A DNA stretch of 64,000 bases from Reyranella sp. Its GTDB lineage: Bacteria; Pseudomonadota; Alphaproteobacteria; Reyranellales; Reyranellaceae. Both the position numbers and the translations under genes were made by a program. Shown here piece after piece: positions 51,224-59,570 of the stretch (the first letter of the stretch is position 1; each line of letters begins with the position of its first letter). The DNA lies in the NCBI RefSeq assembly GCF_030651995.1, contig NZ_JAUSBN010000037.1, positions 52,154 to 116,153 on the forward strand, read 5' to 3'. The notes below the pieces were generated by a model. The model searched no databases. It saw only the letters and a program-made list of their open reading frames with translations, and was not told where the DNA came from.

Positions 51224-52479
51224 TGTCCTCGAAAATCCGCTCCGAACTGACGCGCCGCGTCGAGGGCTCGCTCGACCGTCTCATCGCCGTCACACAGCGG
51301 CTGGTGGCCGTGGCCTCGCCCAACCCGCCGAGCGACACGTTCGACGTCGCCGCCGTGGCCGAAGCGCTGCTGCGCGAGATTCCCGGCATCGAGATCGAAC
51401 GTGTCGAGCCGGAGCCACGAATCGTCTCCCTGATCGGCCGGATCCGCGGCCGCGCCCCCGGGCGCCGCCTGATCTTCAACGGGCATCTCGACACCTTCCC
51501 GCTGCTCGAGAAGCTGCCCTGGACCGTGCCGCCGCTGGGCGGCGTGCTGAAGGACGGCAAGCTCTATGGCCGCGGGGTCTGCGACATGAAGGGCGGCATC
51601 GCCTGCTCGCTGCTGGCCGCCCTGCTATTGGCCGAGCTCCGCGACACCTGGGACGGAGAGATCGTGCTGACCCTGGCGGGAGACGAGGAGAATATGGGTT
51701 CGCTGGGCTCCGGCTATCTCCTCCAGAATTTTCCCCACGCTGCCGGCGACGCAAACATCTGCGGCGATGTCGGTTCGCCCAAGGTCGTGCGCTTCGGCGA
51801 GAAGGGCCTGATGTGGGTCGAGATCGAGACCACGGGATCGCCCGCCCACGGCGCCCATGTCCACAAGGGGACCAACGCCATTGATCGGCTGCGTACCGCG
51901 CTCGACTATCTGAAACAACTCGAGGACGTGCCCTTCCAGCCGCCGCCGGTCGTCACCTCGGCGATCGGCAAGGCCAAGCCCATCTCCGAGCCCCTGTCGG
52001 GCACCGGCGAAGCCGACACGCTGTCGAGGGTCACGGTGAACATCGGCACCATCGAGGGCGGGACCTCGCCCAACCTGGTGCCGACATACGCCCTCGCCCG
52101 AGCCGATATCCGCCTGCCTGTCGGGATCACGACGGATGTGCTGGCCGCCAAGCTCGATGAGTGGCTAGCGCCCTTGGAGGGAGTGAGCTGGAAAGCGATC
52201 CGCCGCTTCGAGCCGTCCTTCACCGATCCCGGCCACGAGATCGTGACCCGCACCGCCTCGGTCGCCGCCGAAGTGCTGGGCGAGACGCCCGCCATCAACA
52301 TGAGGGTCGGCGGTTCGGATTCGCGTTGGTATCGCATGTTCAATGTGCCGACCGTGGTGCTGGGGCTCACGCCCTTCAACATGGGCGGCGCCGACGAGCA
52401 TGTTCTGGTGGACGAGCTGCTGGCCGTCGCCAAGATCCATACCCTGGTCGCCTACGACTTCCTCTCCGCGGAGCCCTGA
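51223..52479 (+). CDS. M20 family metallohydrolase (ArgE/DapE-like)
   Basis: A 418-residue dizinc hydrolase that by family splits an N-acyl or peptide bond. Ligand motifs are FNGHLDTFPLLEKLPW (His, Asp), GRGVCDMKGGIACSLL (Asp), TLAGDEENMGSLGSGYLL (Glu-Glu) and MGGADEHVLVDEL (final His), with a dimerisation domain between (SPAHGAHVHKGTNAIDRL). It overlaps the permease by one base and the ureohydrolase starts two bases after it, so transport and hydrolysis are translated together. A deacylase acting before the ureohydrolase is the simplest reading. Confidence 0.9.
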   Translation: MSSKIRSELTRRVEGSLDRLIAVTQRLVAVASPNPPSDTFDVAAVAEALLREIPGIEIERVEPEPRIVSLIGRIRGRAPGRRLIFNGHLDTFPLLEKLPWTVPPLGGVLKDGKLYGRGVCDMKGGIACSLLAALLLAELRDTWDGEIVLTLAGDEENMGSLGSGYLLQNFPHAAGDANICGDVGSPKVVRFGEKGLMWVEIETTGSPAHGAHVHKGTNAIDRLRTALDYLKQLEDVPFQPPPVVTSAIGKAKPISEPLSGTGEADTLSRVTVNIGTIEGGTSPNLVPTYALARADIRLPVGITTDVLAAKLDEWLAPLEGVSWKAIRRFEPSFTDPGHEIVTRTASVAAEVLGETPAINMRVGGSDSRWYRMFNVPTVVLGLTPFNMGGADEHVLVDELLAVAKIHTLVAYDFLSAEP

Positions 52480-52480
52480 C

Positions 52481-53425
52481 ATGGACCGTCTGTCCGACGA
52501 CGAGCTGTTCACCCTGCCGATGACCTTCATGGGCGTGCCCTATGGCCGGCCGGGGCCGGCCAACAAGGCCGCGATCCTCGGCATTCCGTTCGATTGCGGC
52601 ACCAACATGCGCATCGGCGCGCGTGGCGGCCCCGATTCGGTGCGCCAGCAGTCGCAGCTCATGCGGCGCTTCAATCCGACCAATGCCGACTTCGATCCGG
52701 CCCTGGCGCTGGGTCTGGTCGACTGCGGCAACGTCAAGCTCACGCCCTCGAAGATCGTCGATGCGTTCGAGCGGATCGAACAGGCGGCCGACCGCATCGT
52801 CGAGGCGGGCGCCGTGCCGATCACGATCGGCGGCGACGGCTCGGTCACCGTTCCCGTCGCCCGCGCCGTCGGCAAGAAGTACCCCAAAATGGCGGCGCTC
52901 CACATCGATTCGCACACCGATTCGTACCCGTACGGCTCGGAGGAAAAATACAACTCCGCCACCCAGTTCACCCATGTCGCCGAGGAAGGCCTCGTCGATC
53001 CCGAATTCTCCTGGCATGTCGGCATCCGCAGCACGACCTATGCGCAGGGCGTCGTGCCGCGCGCCATGAGTCTGGGCTACAAGGTCGTCTCGATCGACGA
53101 GCTGATCCGCGGCGGCTTCGCCCAACGCATGGCCGAGTTCCGCGACAAGGTCGGCAAGCGGCCGGTCTATCTCTGCTTCGACATGGACGTGTTCGACCCG
53201 TCCTGCGCACCGGGCGTCTGCACCCCTTCCTGGGGCGGCCTCAGCGCGCGCGAAGGTATCGACCTGCTGCGCTGCCTAACCGACCTCAACATCGTCGCCG
53301 TCGACGTGAACACGGTGAGCCCGCCGCAGGACGTCAACGGCATGGCCGCCCACCTCTGCTCGCACGTGATCTACGAGACGCTCGTGCTGCTGTGCCGGCA
53401 GATGGGGCTGGCGGAGGCTCATTAG
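52481..53425 (+). CDS. Ureohydrolase family protein (agmatinase/arginase-like), variant metal site
   Basis: A 314-residue member of the arginase/agmatinase/guanidinobutyrase fold, which cleaves a guanidino or amidino group. Seen are AILGIPFDCGTNMRIGARGG, IGGDGSVTVP (117-122), IDSHTDSYPYG (Asp133, His135, Asp137) and CFDMDVFDPSCAPGVCTPSW (Asp234, Asp236). The usual first manganese ligand, His in GGDHS, is glycine (residue 120), confirmed by the GGC codon. The rest of the site is intact. It is the last gene of the ABC-M20 operon and should release urea or ammonia from the processed substrate. Exact substrate is unknown. Confidence 0.88.
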   Translation: MDRLSDDELFTLPMTFMGVPYGRPGPANKAAILGIPFDCGTNMRIGARGGPDSVRQQSQLMRRFNPTNADFDPALALGLVDCGNVKLTPSKIVDAFERIEQAADRIVEAGAVPITIGGDGSVTVPVARAVGKKYPKMAALHIDSHTDSYPYGSEEKYNSATQFTHVAEEGLVDPEFSWHVGIRSTTYAQGVVPRAMSLGYKVVSIDELIRGGFAQRMAEFRDKVGKRPVYLCFDMDVFDPSCAPGVCTPSWGGLSAREGIDLLRCLTDLNIVAVDVNTVSPPQDVNGMAAHLCSHVIYETLVLLCRQMGLAEAH

Positions 53426-53437
53426 TAGATGCGCACG

Positions 53438-53603
53438 ACCTCATCCTGAGAGGCTGACCGGAAATGAACTGAATCGATTCAAGCACTTACCTCATCCTGA
53501 GGAGCGCCGCCCCGCGGCGCGTCTCGAAGGATGGGCCGCAGACTCGGTGCTCGTTCCCACCCTTCGAGACGGCCGCTGCGCGGCCTCCTCAGGATGGGGT
53601 TAT
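53438..53603. repeat. Palindromic repeat, copy D (right bracket, inverted relative to copy C)
   Basis: It begins ACCTCATCCTGAGAGG, passes through GAATCGATTC, then the family core with CTCGAAGGATGGG, GTGCTCGTTCCC and CCTTCGAGACGG, and ends AGGATGGGGTTAT. Its reverse complement aligns along its whole length with copy C. It lies between the convergent ureohydrolase and minus-strand hydrolase genes, where it could end both transcripts. Confidence 0.85.
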
Positions 53604-53623
53604 TGGCGGGGAGACGCAGCCCG

Positions 53624-54409
53624 CTACCGTAGATACTTCGCGAAGAACGCCTTCGTCCGCGCCTCGGCATCTGGCGCGGCAACCGTATCGTAAGCCAGGT
53701 GATGCTGCTTGCCGGCGGCGCCAGGCACGGTGCGGTCGGCGGCTTTCGAATCGAAGCTGTGATAGGCATTGGGATAGTAGACGGCCTCGACGAGGTCGCT
53801 GCGCTTCAGGCCCGAGACCAGGCTCCGGCAGCGGTCGGCCGGCGTCCAGTCGTCCTTGTCGCCGGCCAGCAGCAGGACCGGAATGTCGACTCCGACATCG
53901 AACTTCAGATTGCAGCCGGGATAGTAGGCGACGCCTGCCGCCAGGCCGCGCTGCGCCAGACCGAAGCTCTTCTGCGCCGAGCGGATCACCGTCGAGCCGC
54001 CATGGCTGTGGCCGATGATGCCGACCTTGCCCTTCACCACATCAGACCGCGTCGCCAGAAAGTCGAGCGCGCCCGCGATGTCGGCCACGCGCATGTTGGG
54101 TGTCACCACGTTGGGGGTCGTGCACACAGCCTTGGTGCCGCGCGGGACAAAAGAGTCCGGCGCCAGCACGAGATAACCCCAGCTCACCAGCAACTTGCCC
54201 CACCTGTCGGTGTGCGCGTTCGCACCGGCACAGCTATGCGCCAGGATGATCGCCGGGAACGGCCCGTCGCCCGACGGCTTGTAGATCCAGCCCTTCACCT
54301 CGGGTCCCGCCTGGCTGCTGCCGACGGTGACGCTGGGGAAGTTGACGGACTGTGCGGCAGCGGAACCGGCGAACAGCAGGACGACCAGGATCGCCAACCA
54401 ACGTGTCAT
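53624..54409 (-). CDS. Secreted dienelactone hydrolase family protein
   Basis: A 261-residue alpha/beta hydrolase with a signal peptide (RWLAILVVLLFAGSAAAQ). The nucleophile elbow is GHSHGGS (serine), the oxyanion region is LAHSCAGANAH, and the catalytic histidine lies in NAYHSFDSKA. It is a probable paralogue of the protein at 12948-13784. Its ATG overlaps the stop of the cyclase gene (four bases, 54406-54409), so it is translated with a signalling enzyme, which is unusual. Substrate unknown. Confidence 0.88.
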   Translation of the reverse strand: MTRWLAILVVLLFAGSAAAQSVNFPSVTVGSSQAGPEVKGWIYKPSGDGPFPAIILAHSCAGANAHTDRWGKLLVSWGYLVLAPDSFVPRGTKAVCTTPNVVTPNMRVADIAGALDFLATRSDVVKGKVGIIGHSHGGSTVIRSAQKSFGLAQRGLAAGVAYYPGCNLKFDVGVDIPVLLLAGDKDDWTPADRCRSLVSGLKRSDLVEAVYYPNAYHSFDSKAADRTVPGAAGKQHHLAYDTVAAPDAEARTKAFFAKYLR

Positions 54410-55674
54410 GGCACACCATAGATCGAGATCGGCGCGGCGAGGCCACGCAGCTCGTGCTCGCCCAGCGACTCGAGCGGCCGGTCGAGCAGGCGCATCACGG
54501 GTTCGGTGACGACGATGGAACGGCCCAGCGTCTTGCTGAGCGCCTCGACGCGACTGGCGGCGTTGACGGCCCGGCCAATGACCGTGAAATCCAGCCGTTC
54601 GGGCGCACCGACATTGCCGAAGAACACCTCGCCGTCGTGCAGGGCGATCCCGGTGCGCAAGGGCCGCCAGCCGGGGATATCCGCGAAAGCCCGCGGATCT
54701 TCATTGACGCGTTCGATCGCTTCGAGCGCGCCCTGCGCCGCCGCCAGTGCCGCCGCGGCTACGGCTTTTTCATCGGCGAAGGCCGAATAGGGAAACACCG
54801 CCAGCAGCCCGTCACCGATGAACTTCAGCACCTCGCCATCATGCGCCAGGACCGCACCGGCGAGGCACTCGAAGTAGCCGTTCAGCAGGGCGATCATGTC
54901 GGGGCCGTCGAGACGGTCGGCGAGATCGGTGAAGCCGCGCAGGTCCGATGCCCAGATGATGGCGCGGATCGGCTCCCCGGCACCGCGCTTGATCGAGCCG
55001 CGCAGCACACGTCCGCCGGCGGCCGCGCCGAGATAGGTGTCCAGGACGTTGGCGGCGATCCTGAGGGCGATGTGGCGCTCGACATGAAGCGCGGCGAGCC
55101 GCAGAAGCCGCGTGAGGTCGCCGAACTGGGCTTCCGGGAAGCCGCCGGGGCGCTTCGTCGCCACTGTCGCGGCGTTGTGATAGGCGCCGCCCGCACGCAA
55201 GGGAAGGGCGGCGTATTCGACGTAACCCTGACGCGCGAGTTCGGCCATCAGCGGGAAGCGCGGCGCCGCCTCGCCGGTCCGGCCCCTGAAGGCCTCGCCC
55301 TTCTCGATCACGTGGAACAGCGGATTGCGCCGGTAGGCATCGTCGGCCAGCGCCGCCTCGGCCACCCTGACCTCGTCGCAGAGTCCGTCGACACGGTTCC
55401 AGTTCCAGGCAAATCCGAAGAGCTGGGGATGCAGCGTCCCGACATGCAGGCTGGCCCGGTCGAGCGGCAGACCTGCCGCGACGAGGCGCCAGCACAGCTG
55501 CTCGAAGAAGGGCAGGACATCCTCTTCGCCGAGCGCATCGGTCAGCAGCCAGCTCTCGACATCGGCGATCGACGCCGTTTCCGCCGCCACGGCCGGGCCG
55601 CCGTCGGCCCTGCGGTGCAGCGAGACCGCCGCAGGATAGGTCCGCGGCGCGGGATCGGGACGGGCCACCGGCAT
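54406..55674 (-). CDS. Adenylate/guanylate cyclase (class III) with N-terminal sensor region
   Basis: A 422-residue soluble nucleotide cyclase. The catalytic domain (about 240-420) has the metal-binding aspartates in WASDLRGFTDLADR and FIGDGLLAVFPYS, the base-recognition and transition-state segment LDFTVIGRAVNAASRVEAL (Thr, Asn, Arg), and ends near LRGLAAPISIYGVP. The Thr at the purine site suggests ATP, but guanylate cyclase activity is not excluded. The first 230 residues form a sensor-like domain typical of rhizobial cyclases, ligand unknown. It lies 64 bases after the acyl-CoA dehydrogenase and overlaps the hydrolase gene by ATGA. The ATG at 55674 is chosen; the frame before it is unconserved. 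Confidence 0.9.
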   Translation of the reverse strand: MPVARPDPAPRTYPAAVSLHRRADGGPAVAAETASIADVESWLLTDALGEEDVLPFFEQLCWRLVAAGLPLDRASLHVGTLHPQLFGFAWNWNRVDGLCDEVRVAEAALADDAYRRNPLFHVIEKGEAFRGRTGEAAPRFPLMAELARQGYVEYAALPLRAGGAYHNAATVATKRPGGFPEAQFGDLTRLLRLAALHVERHIALRIAANVLDTYLGAAAGGRVLRGSIKRGAGEPIRAIIWASDLRGFTDLADRLDGPDMIALLNGYFECLAGAVLAHDGEVLKFIGDGLLAVFPYSAFADEKAVAAAALAAAQGALEAIERVNEDPRAFADIPGWRPLRTGIALHDGEVFFGNVGAPERLDFTVIGRAVNAASRVEALSKTLGRSIVVTEPVMRLLDRPLESLGEHELRGLAAPISIYGVP

Positions 55675-55738
55675 GGTCCGCCATCTTCCCACCGGTCCGG
55701 CCGGCCCGCCATCGGGAAGATGGCGCGCGCCCTGCCCG

Positions 55739-57544
55739 CTAGGCCGTGAGCATCGAGGATGCTTGATCGGGCGAGACCGGCGACTCGTCGAGCAGCGCCG
55801 AGATCGCGGCCTCCTCCCAGTCGCCGCCATCGGCGGCGAGCTTGGGGCGGTCCGAAAGGCGATGCTCCAGAACGAAGCGGGCCATCAGCATGCGCCTTGC
55901 ATCGCCGCCGGCCGCGGCGAGACGGGCGCCTTCGTGGGCCATCAGCACCGCGGTGGTGACGTGATAGAGCGCGCTGGCCGCGACCCGGCTGAAGCGCTCC
56001 TTCGACGGCGTATCGGCAACCTCTTCGGCAAAGCGGAGGGCCTGGGCCAGCGTCGTCTCGAGCCGCGTACGGAACTGGCCGGGAAGACCCCGCGTATCGG
56101 CCAGCCGCTCGCCCAGCGCCTGGCCCAGCTGGACATGCGCGCGTTCCTTGCCGACCGCCCGCTGGATGACGTCGAGGGCGTTGACGCTCGACGTGCCGTC
56201 CCAGATCACGCCGAGATGAGCGTCCCGGACCAGCCGGGCGTTCGGCCAGTCCTCGATGTAGCCATTGCCGCCCCGCGCCTCCATCGCCGCCGTGGCGACG
56301 GCGATGTTGTCGCGTGAGGCGCGGTACTTGCCGATGGGCGTGAGGATGCGCACCACCTTCGCGGCAACCGGATCGTCGACCCGGCCCATCATGGTGGTGG
56401 TCAGCATGAGGGCCGACAGCGCCTGCTCGGTCTTGATCAGCATCTTCACGAGCTGGCGTCGCATCAGCGGGTGGTCGATCACCCGCCGCCCGAAGGCATT
56501 GCGGTGACGCGCCACCTGCATCGATTCGTTGAGGCAGCGCCGCATCATGCCGGCGGCGCGCGTCAGGTGCGAAACGCGGCTGGGATTGACCATCTCCAGC
56601 ATCTGCTTCATGCCGCGATCGATCTCTCCGAGCGGGTAGGCGACGGCACCCTCGAAGACGATCTCGCCGCTCGGCATCGACTTGCTGCCGAGCTTGTCCT
56701 TCAGCCGCACGATCCGATAGTCGTTCCGGGAGCCGTCGGGCAGCGTCCGCGGCATCAGGAAGAGACCGAGGCCGCGGCTTCCCTCCCGCGCCCCCTCGGG
56801 ACGGGCCAGCAATACCGCGACATCGCCGTCGGCGTTGGAACAGAACCACTTCTCGCCGTAGAGGCGCCACTGCTCGCCGTCGCGCACGGCCGTCAGCTCG
56901 GCGGCGCCGGCGTCGGAGCCGCCGATCTTCTCAGTCATGAACTGCGCGCCGTAGAGCAGCCGGTCCATGTCCTGGGTCAGCATGCGGTCGAGATAGCGCG
57001 CCTTGAGCGCCTCGCTACCGTACCGTTCGAGCAGGTCGGACGTGCAGTCGGTCAGGTTCACGGGGCAGAGCACGCCGAACTCGGCCTGGGAGAACAGATA
57101 GAAGAAGGCCTGCTTGGCGAGGATCGGCATCTTGTCGTGCCAGCCCAACACGCCGGGCCGGTGCGTCATGGCATGCATGCCGAAGCGGGCGAAGGCGATG
57201 CGGCGGATCTCGTCGTAGGCAGGATGGACCTCGATCCATTCCTCGTCGCGGCCGAACCGGTCGCGTCGGTGCAGCACCGGCGGATGCTTGTCGGCGAGGT
57301 CCGCGAGCCGGTTCAGGCGCCCGCCCGCAAGCTCGCCCAGCTCGTTCAGGTGCTTCGTCAGATGAGCCAGCAGCGGCCCCTCCATGTAGAGACCGAGCAG
57401 ATCCCGGAGGCTGTGGTCGATCGCGAAGAAGTTCAGCCCGCTGCAATCGGGCGCGATGTGCTCGGAGCGTTGGGCGACGGCCGACCGTCCGGCGAGCGAG
57501 GCCGGAACCGTCAGGGTGGAGGTGATGGGAGAAAGGTCATTCAT
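55739..57544 (-). CDS. AidB-like acyl-CoA dehydrogenase family protein
   Basis: A 601-residue flavoprotein of the acyl-CoA dehydrogenase superfamily, most like AidB: FMTEKIGGSDAG, EKWFCSNADGDVAVLL, FLMPRTLPDGSRNDYRIVRL and KDKLGSKSMPSGEIVF. The C-terminal part extends about 130 residues beyond the usual fold. At the position of the catalytic glutamate of MCAD-type enzymes (YEG/WEGT) it has Asp449 in VIWDGTSSVNAL. The ATG at 57544 (MNDLSPITS) lacks a clear Shine-Dalgarno sequence. It diverges from a LysR gene with a palindromic operator and leads the transcript with the cyclase and hydrolase. Confidence 0.9.
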   Translation of the reverse strand: MNDLSPITSTLTVPASLAGRSAVAQRSEHIAPDCSGLNFFAIDHSLRDLLGLYMEGPLLAHLTKHLNELGELAGGRLNRLADLADKHPPVLHRRDRFGRDEEWIEVHPAYDEIRRIAFARFGMHAMTHRPGVLGWHDKMPILAKQAFFYLFSQAEFGVLCPVNLTDCTSDLLERYGSEALKARYLDRMLTQDMDRLLYGAQFMTEKIGGSDAGAAELTAVRDGEQWRLYGEKWFCSNADGDVAVLLARPEGAREGSRGLGLFLMPRTLPDGSRNDYRIVRLKDKLGSKSMPSGEIVFEGAVAYPLGEIDRGMKQMLEMVNPSRVSHLTRAAGMMRRCLNESMQVARHRNAFGRRVIDHPLMRRQLVKMLIKTEQALSALMLTTTMMGRVDDPVAAKVVRILTPIGKYRASRDNIAVATAAMEARGGNGYIEDWPNARLVRDAHLGVIWDGTSSVNALDVIQRAVGKERAHVQLGQALGERLADTRGLPGQFRTRLETTLAQALRFAEEVADTPSKERFSRVAASALYHVTTAVLMAHEGARLAAAGGDARRMLMARFVLEHRLSDRPKLAADGGDWEEAAISALLDESPVSPDQASSMLTA

Positions 57545-57601
57545 GGAGGTGAGGATGCGTGGAGTCCTGCGCACTCTCAAACGATTACTTTTCCAAGCAT
57601 T

Positions 57602-57616
57602 TTGAGTAATACTCAA
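57602..57616. promoter_or_regulatory. 15-bp palindromic operator, likely LysR site
   Basis: TTGAGTAATACTCAA is a perfect 7-1-7 dyad in the 76-base region between the divergent acyl-CoA dehydrogenase and LysR genes, ending four bases before the LysR start codon. It matches the T-N11-A form of LysR boxes. The surrounding bases are unusually AT-rich, as expected for a promoter. Confidence 0.65.
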
Positions 57617-57620
57617 CACT

Positions 57621-58514
57621 ATGAGCACCCGCCGTCTCCCGCCCCTGCATGCGGTGCGGGCCTTCGAGGCCGCCGCGCGGCACTTGTCGATCACCCACGC
57701 CGCGCGCGAGCTGAACGTCACGCCCGGCGCCGTCAGCCGGCACGTTCGGACGCTCGAGGAGAACCTGAAGGCCTCCCTGTTCGTGCGACGCGCCACCGGG
57801 CTCGAATTGACGCCGGTCGGCCGCTCATTGGCCGACGGGACACGCGAAGCACTCGACCGGCTGGAAGAAGCCACCGCCGGCGTCCGGCTTCGCCACTACC
57901 GGCAGCTCTCCATCGGTGTTTATGGCCATTTCCTGTCGCGCGCGCTGCTGCCGCTCCTGGCGCGTCTGCGCCGCGATCTCCCCGAGTTGGAGGTCGACTT
58001 CCATGCGAGCACCAACCCGCTCGACCTGCTGCCCAGCCGCTTCGATGCGGTGATCGCGGTCTCCGGCATCGGTCGACAGTCGGGTCTCGTCGTGCGGCCC
58101 CTGATGCCGATCACGACCGTGGCGGTCGCGGCGACACCGCGCCTGCGAAAGGGTACGGTCGACTTCGCACGCGTGCCGCTGCTCCACACCCGGCCGCGCT
58201 CCGAGGACTGGCGGCGCTGGCTGGACCATGCCGGCTTCCTTGCCGTGCCGGTGCGCGGCGGCAGCACCTTCGAAAGCGCCAGCCAGACACTCGAGGCGGT
58301 CGTTGCCGACCTCGGGCTGGGCATCGCCATCGAAGGGCTGCTCGGGCCCGATCTGAAGGCCGGTCGCATCGCCATTGCCCACCCGGCCCGGCGCCCGACG
58401 CGCCGGCACTTCACGTTGCAGTACGACGTCCGCTTCGCCGGCGATCCGTCGCTCGTGGCTTTCGCCGGCTGGCTATGCGGGGCGCTCGAGTCCGGACGGC
58501 ACTATTCGAGCTGA
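57621..58514 (+). CDS. LysR family transcriptional regulator, GcvA-like
   Basis: A 297-residue regulator of the GcvA type, seen in the N-terminal LPPLHAVRAFEAAARHLSIT and AARELNVTPGAVSRHVRTLE. An effector domain follows (LSIGVYGHFLSRALLPLLAR; ASQTLEAVVADLGLGIAIEG). It diverges from the acyl-CoA dehydrogenase gene, and the 15-bp palindrome between them probably is its operator. The effector is unknown. Confidence 0.93.
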   Translation: MSTRRLPPLHAVRAFEAAARHLSITHAARELNVTPGAVSRHVRTLEENLKASLFVRRATGLELTPVGRSLADGTREALDRLEEATAGVRLRHYRQLSIGVYGHFLSRALLPLLARLRRDLPELEVDFHASTNPLDLLPSRFDAVIAVSGIGRQSGLVVRPLMPITTVAVAATPRLRKGTVDFARVPLLHTRPRSEDWRRWLDHAGFLAVPVRGGSTFESASQTLEAVVADLGLGIAIEGLLGPDLKAGRIAIAHPARRPTRRHFTLQYDVRFAGDPSLVAFAGWLCGALESGRHYSS

Positions 58515-58532
58515 GCACCCTGGTCCTCTTGA

Positions 58533-59510
58533 TCACTCCGGCTGGATGCCCGCCAGCTTGGCGACCTCGCCCCAGCTCGCCAGCTCCCTCTTGATCCGCT
58601 GGGCAAAGGCGTCGGGCGCCTCGCCGCCCGGCAGGCTCGACAGGTCGCGGATCTTGGCCTTCACCTCGGGCTCGGCGAGGACCGCGACCACGTCATCGCG
58701 CAGGCGGCTCGCCAGCGCCGGCGGCATCTTGCCCGGGCCGAACATCGCGAACCAGGCGGTCGTATCGACGCCCGGCACGCCCGCCTCGGCGATGGTCGGA
58801 ACGTCCTCGAGGCCTGGCAGACGCTTGGTGCCGCTTACCGCCAGCATGCGCAGCGTGCCCGCCCGGTGCTGCGACATCACCGTGAGTGGGCTGGTGAGGC
58901 CGATCGGGATATGGCCGCCGGCCAGCTCCTGCATCATCGGCGCCGCGCCCTTGTAGGCCACGTTCTCGATCTTGAGCCCGCTCTTCACCCGGAACAGCTC
59001 GCCGACCATGCGGGTCGTGTTCTCGGTGCTGCCGAACTGGTACTTGCCTGGATTGGCCTTCGCCGCAGTCATGAACTTTTCCATCGTGTCCATGCCCGCC
59101 TTGGGCGAGCCGACGATGGCAATGGCACCCTCGACCAGCGGTGTAACCGGCGTGAAGTCGCGTTCGGTGTCGTAGGGCAGGACCTTGGTGGTGTAGGGAT
59201 TGATGGTGTGCGCGCTGGTCATGATCAGCAGCGTGTAACCGTCGGGCGGTGCCTTGGCGACGATCTCGCTGCCCAGGATACCGCTCGCGCCGCCCTTGTT
59301 GTCGATGATGACGGTCTGCTTCCACTTTTCCGCTAGGCGCGGGACGATCAGGCGCGCCACCAGGTCGGTGCCGCCGCCGGCCGGATAGGGCACCACCACC
59401 CGGACCTGCTTCGTGGGATAGTCCTGGGCGCGGACGATCGCCGGCGCCAGTCCGAACGCCGCTCCCGCCGTCCCTGCCGCCACGAAACCGCGGCGCGTCA
59501 TGCCTGTCAT
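58533..59510 (-). CDS. Tripartite tricarboxylate transporter (Bug) substrate-binding protein
   Basis: A 325-residue periplasmic binding protein of the Bug/TctC family. It has a twin-arginine leader (MTRRGFVAAGTAGAAFG), then VRVVVPYPAGGGTDLVARLI, the ligand loop KGGASGILGSEIVAKAPPDG, and VPTIAEAGVPGVDTTAWFAM. The ATG at 59510 has GGGAGG five bases upstream. No TctA/TctB membrane partner lies in the window, which is common for orphan Bug proteins. It diverges from a D-amino-acid deacylase gene, so an acylated amino acid is a possible ligand. Confidence 0.93.
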   Translation of the reverse strand: MTGMTRRGFVAAGTAGAAFGLAPAIVRAQDYPTKQVRVVVPYPAGGGTDLVARLIVPRLAEKWKQTVIIDNKGGASGILGSEIVAKAPPDGYTLLIMTSAHTINPYTTKVLPYDTERDFTPVTPLVEGAIAIVGSPKAGMDTMEKFMTAAKANPGKYQFGSTENTTRMVGELFRVKSGLKIENVAYKGAAPMMQELAGGHIPIGLTSPLTVMSQHRAGTLRMLAVSGTKRLPGLEDVPTIAEAGVPGVDTTAWFAMFGPGKMPPALASRLRDDVVAVLAEPEVKAKIRDLSSLPGGEAPDAFAQRIKRELASWGEVAKLAGIQPE

Positions 59511-59570
59511 GCAAACCTCCCGTTCCATTTTCTTGGCGACAGACTAGGGTCATTCCGGGAGGAAAAAAAC

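Noticed and set aside
46376..53603. The repeats as a CRISPR array
   Set aside because: Copies are long, palindromic, few, kilobases apart and in both orientations; there are no regular spacers and no cas genes.
46376..53603. The repeat-bracketed island as a composite transposon
   Set aside because: No transposase, integrase or clear target-site duplication was found; inverted repeats alone do not support that label, so I report only the bracketing.
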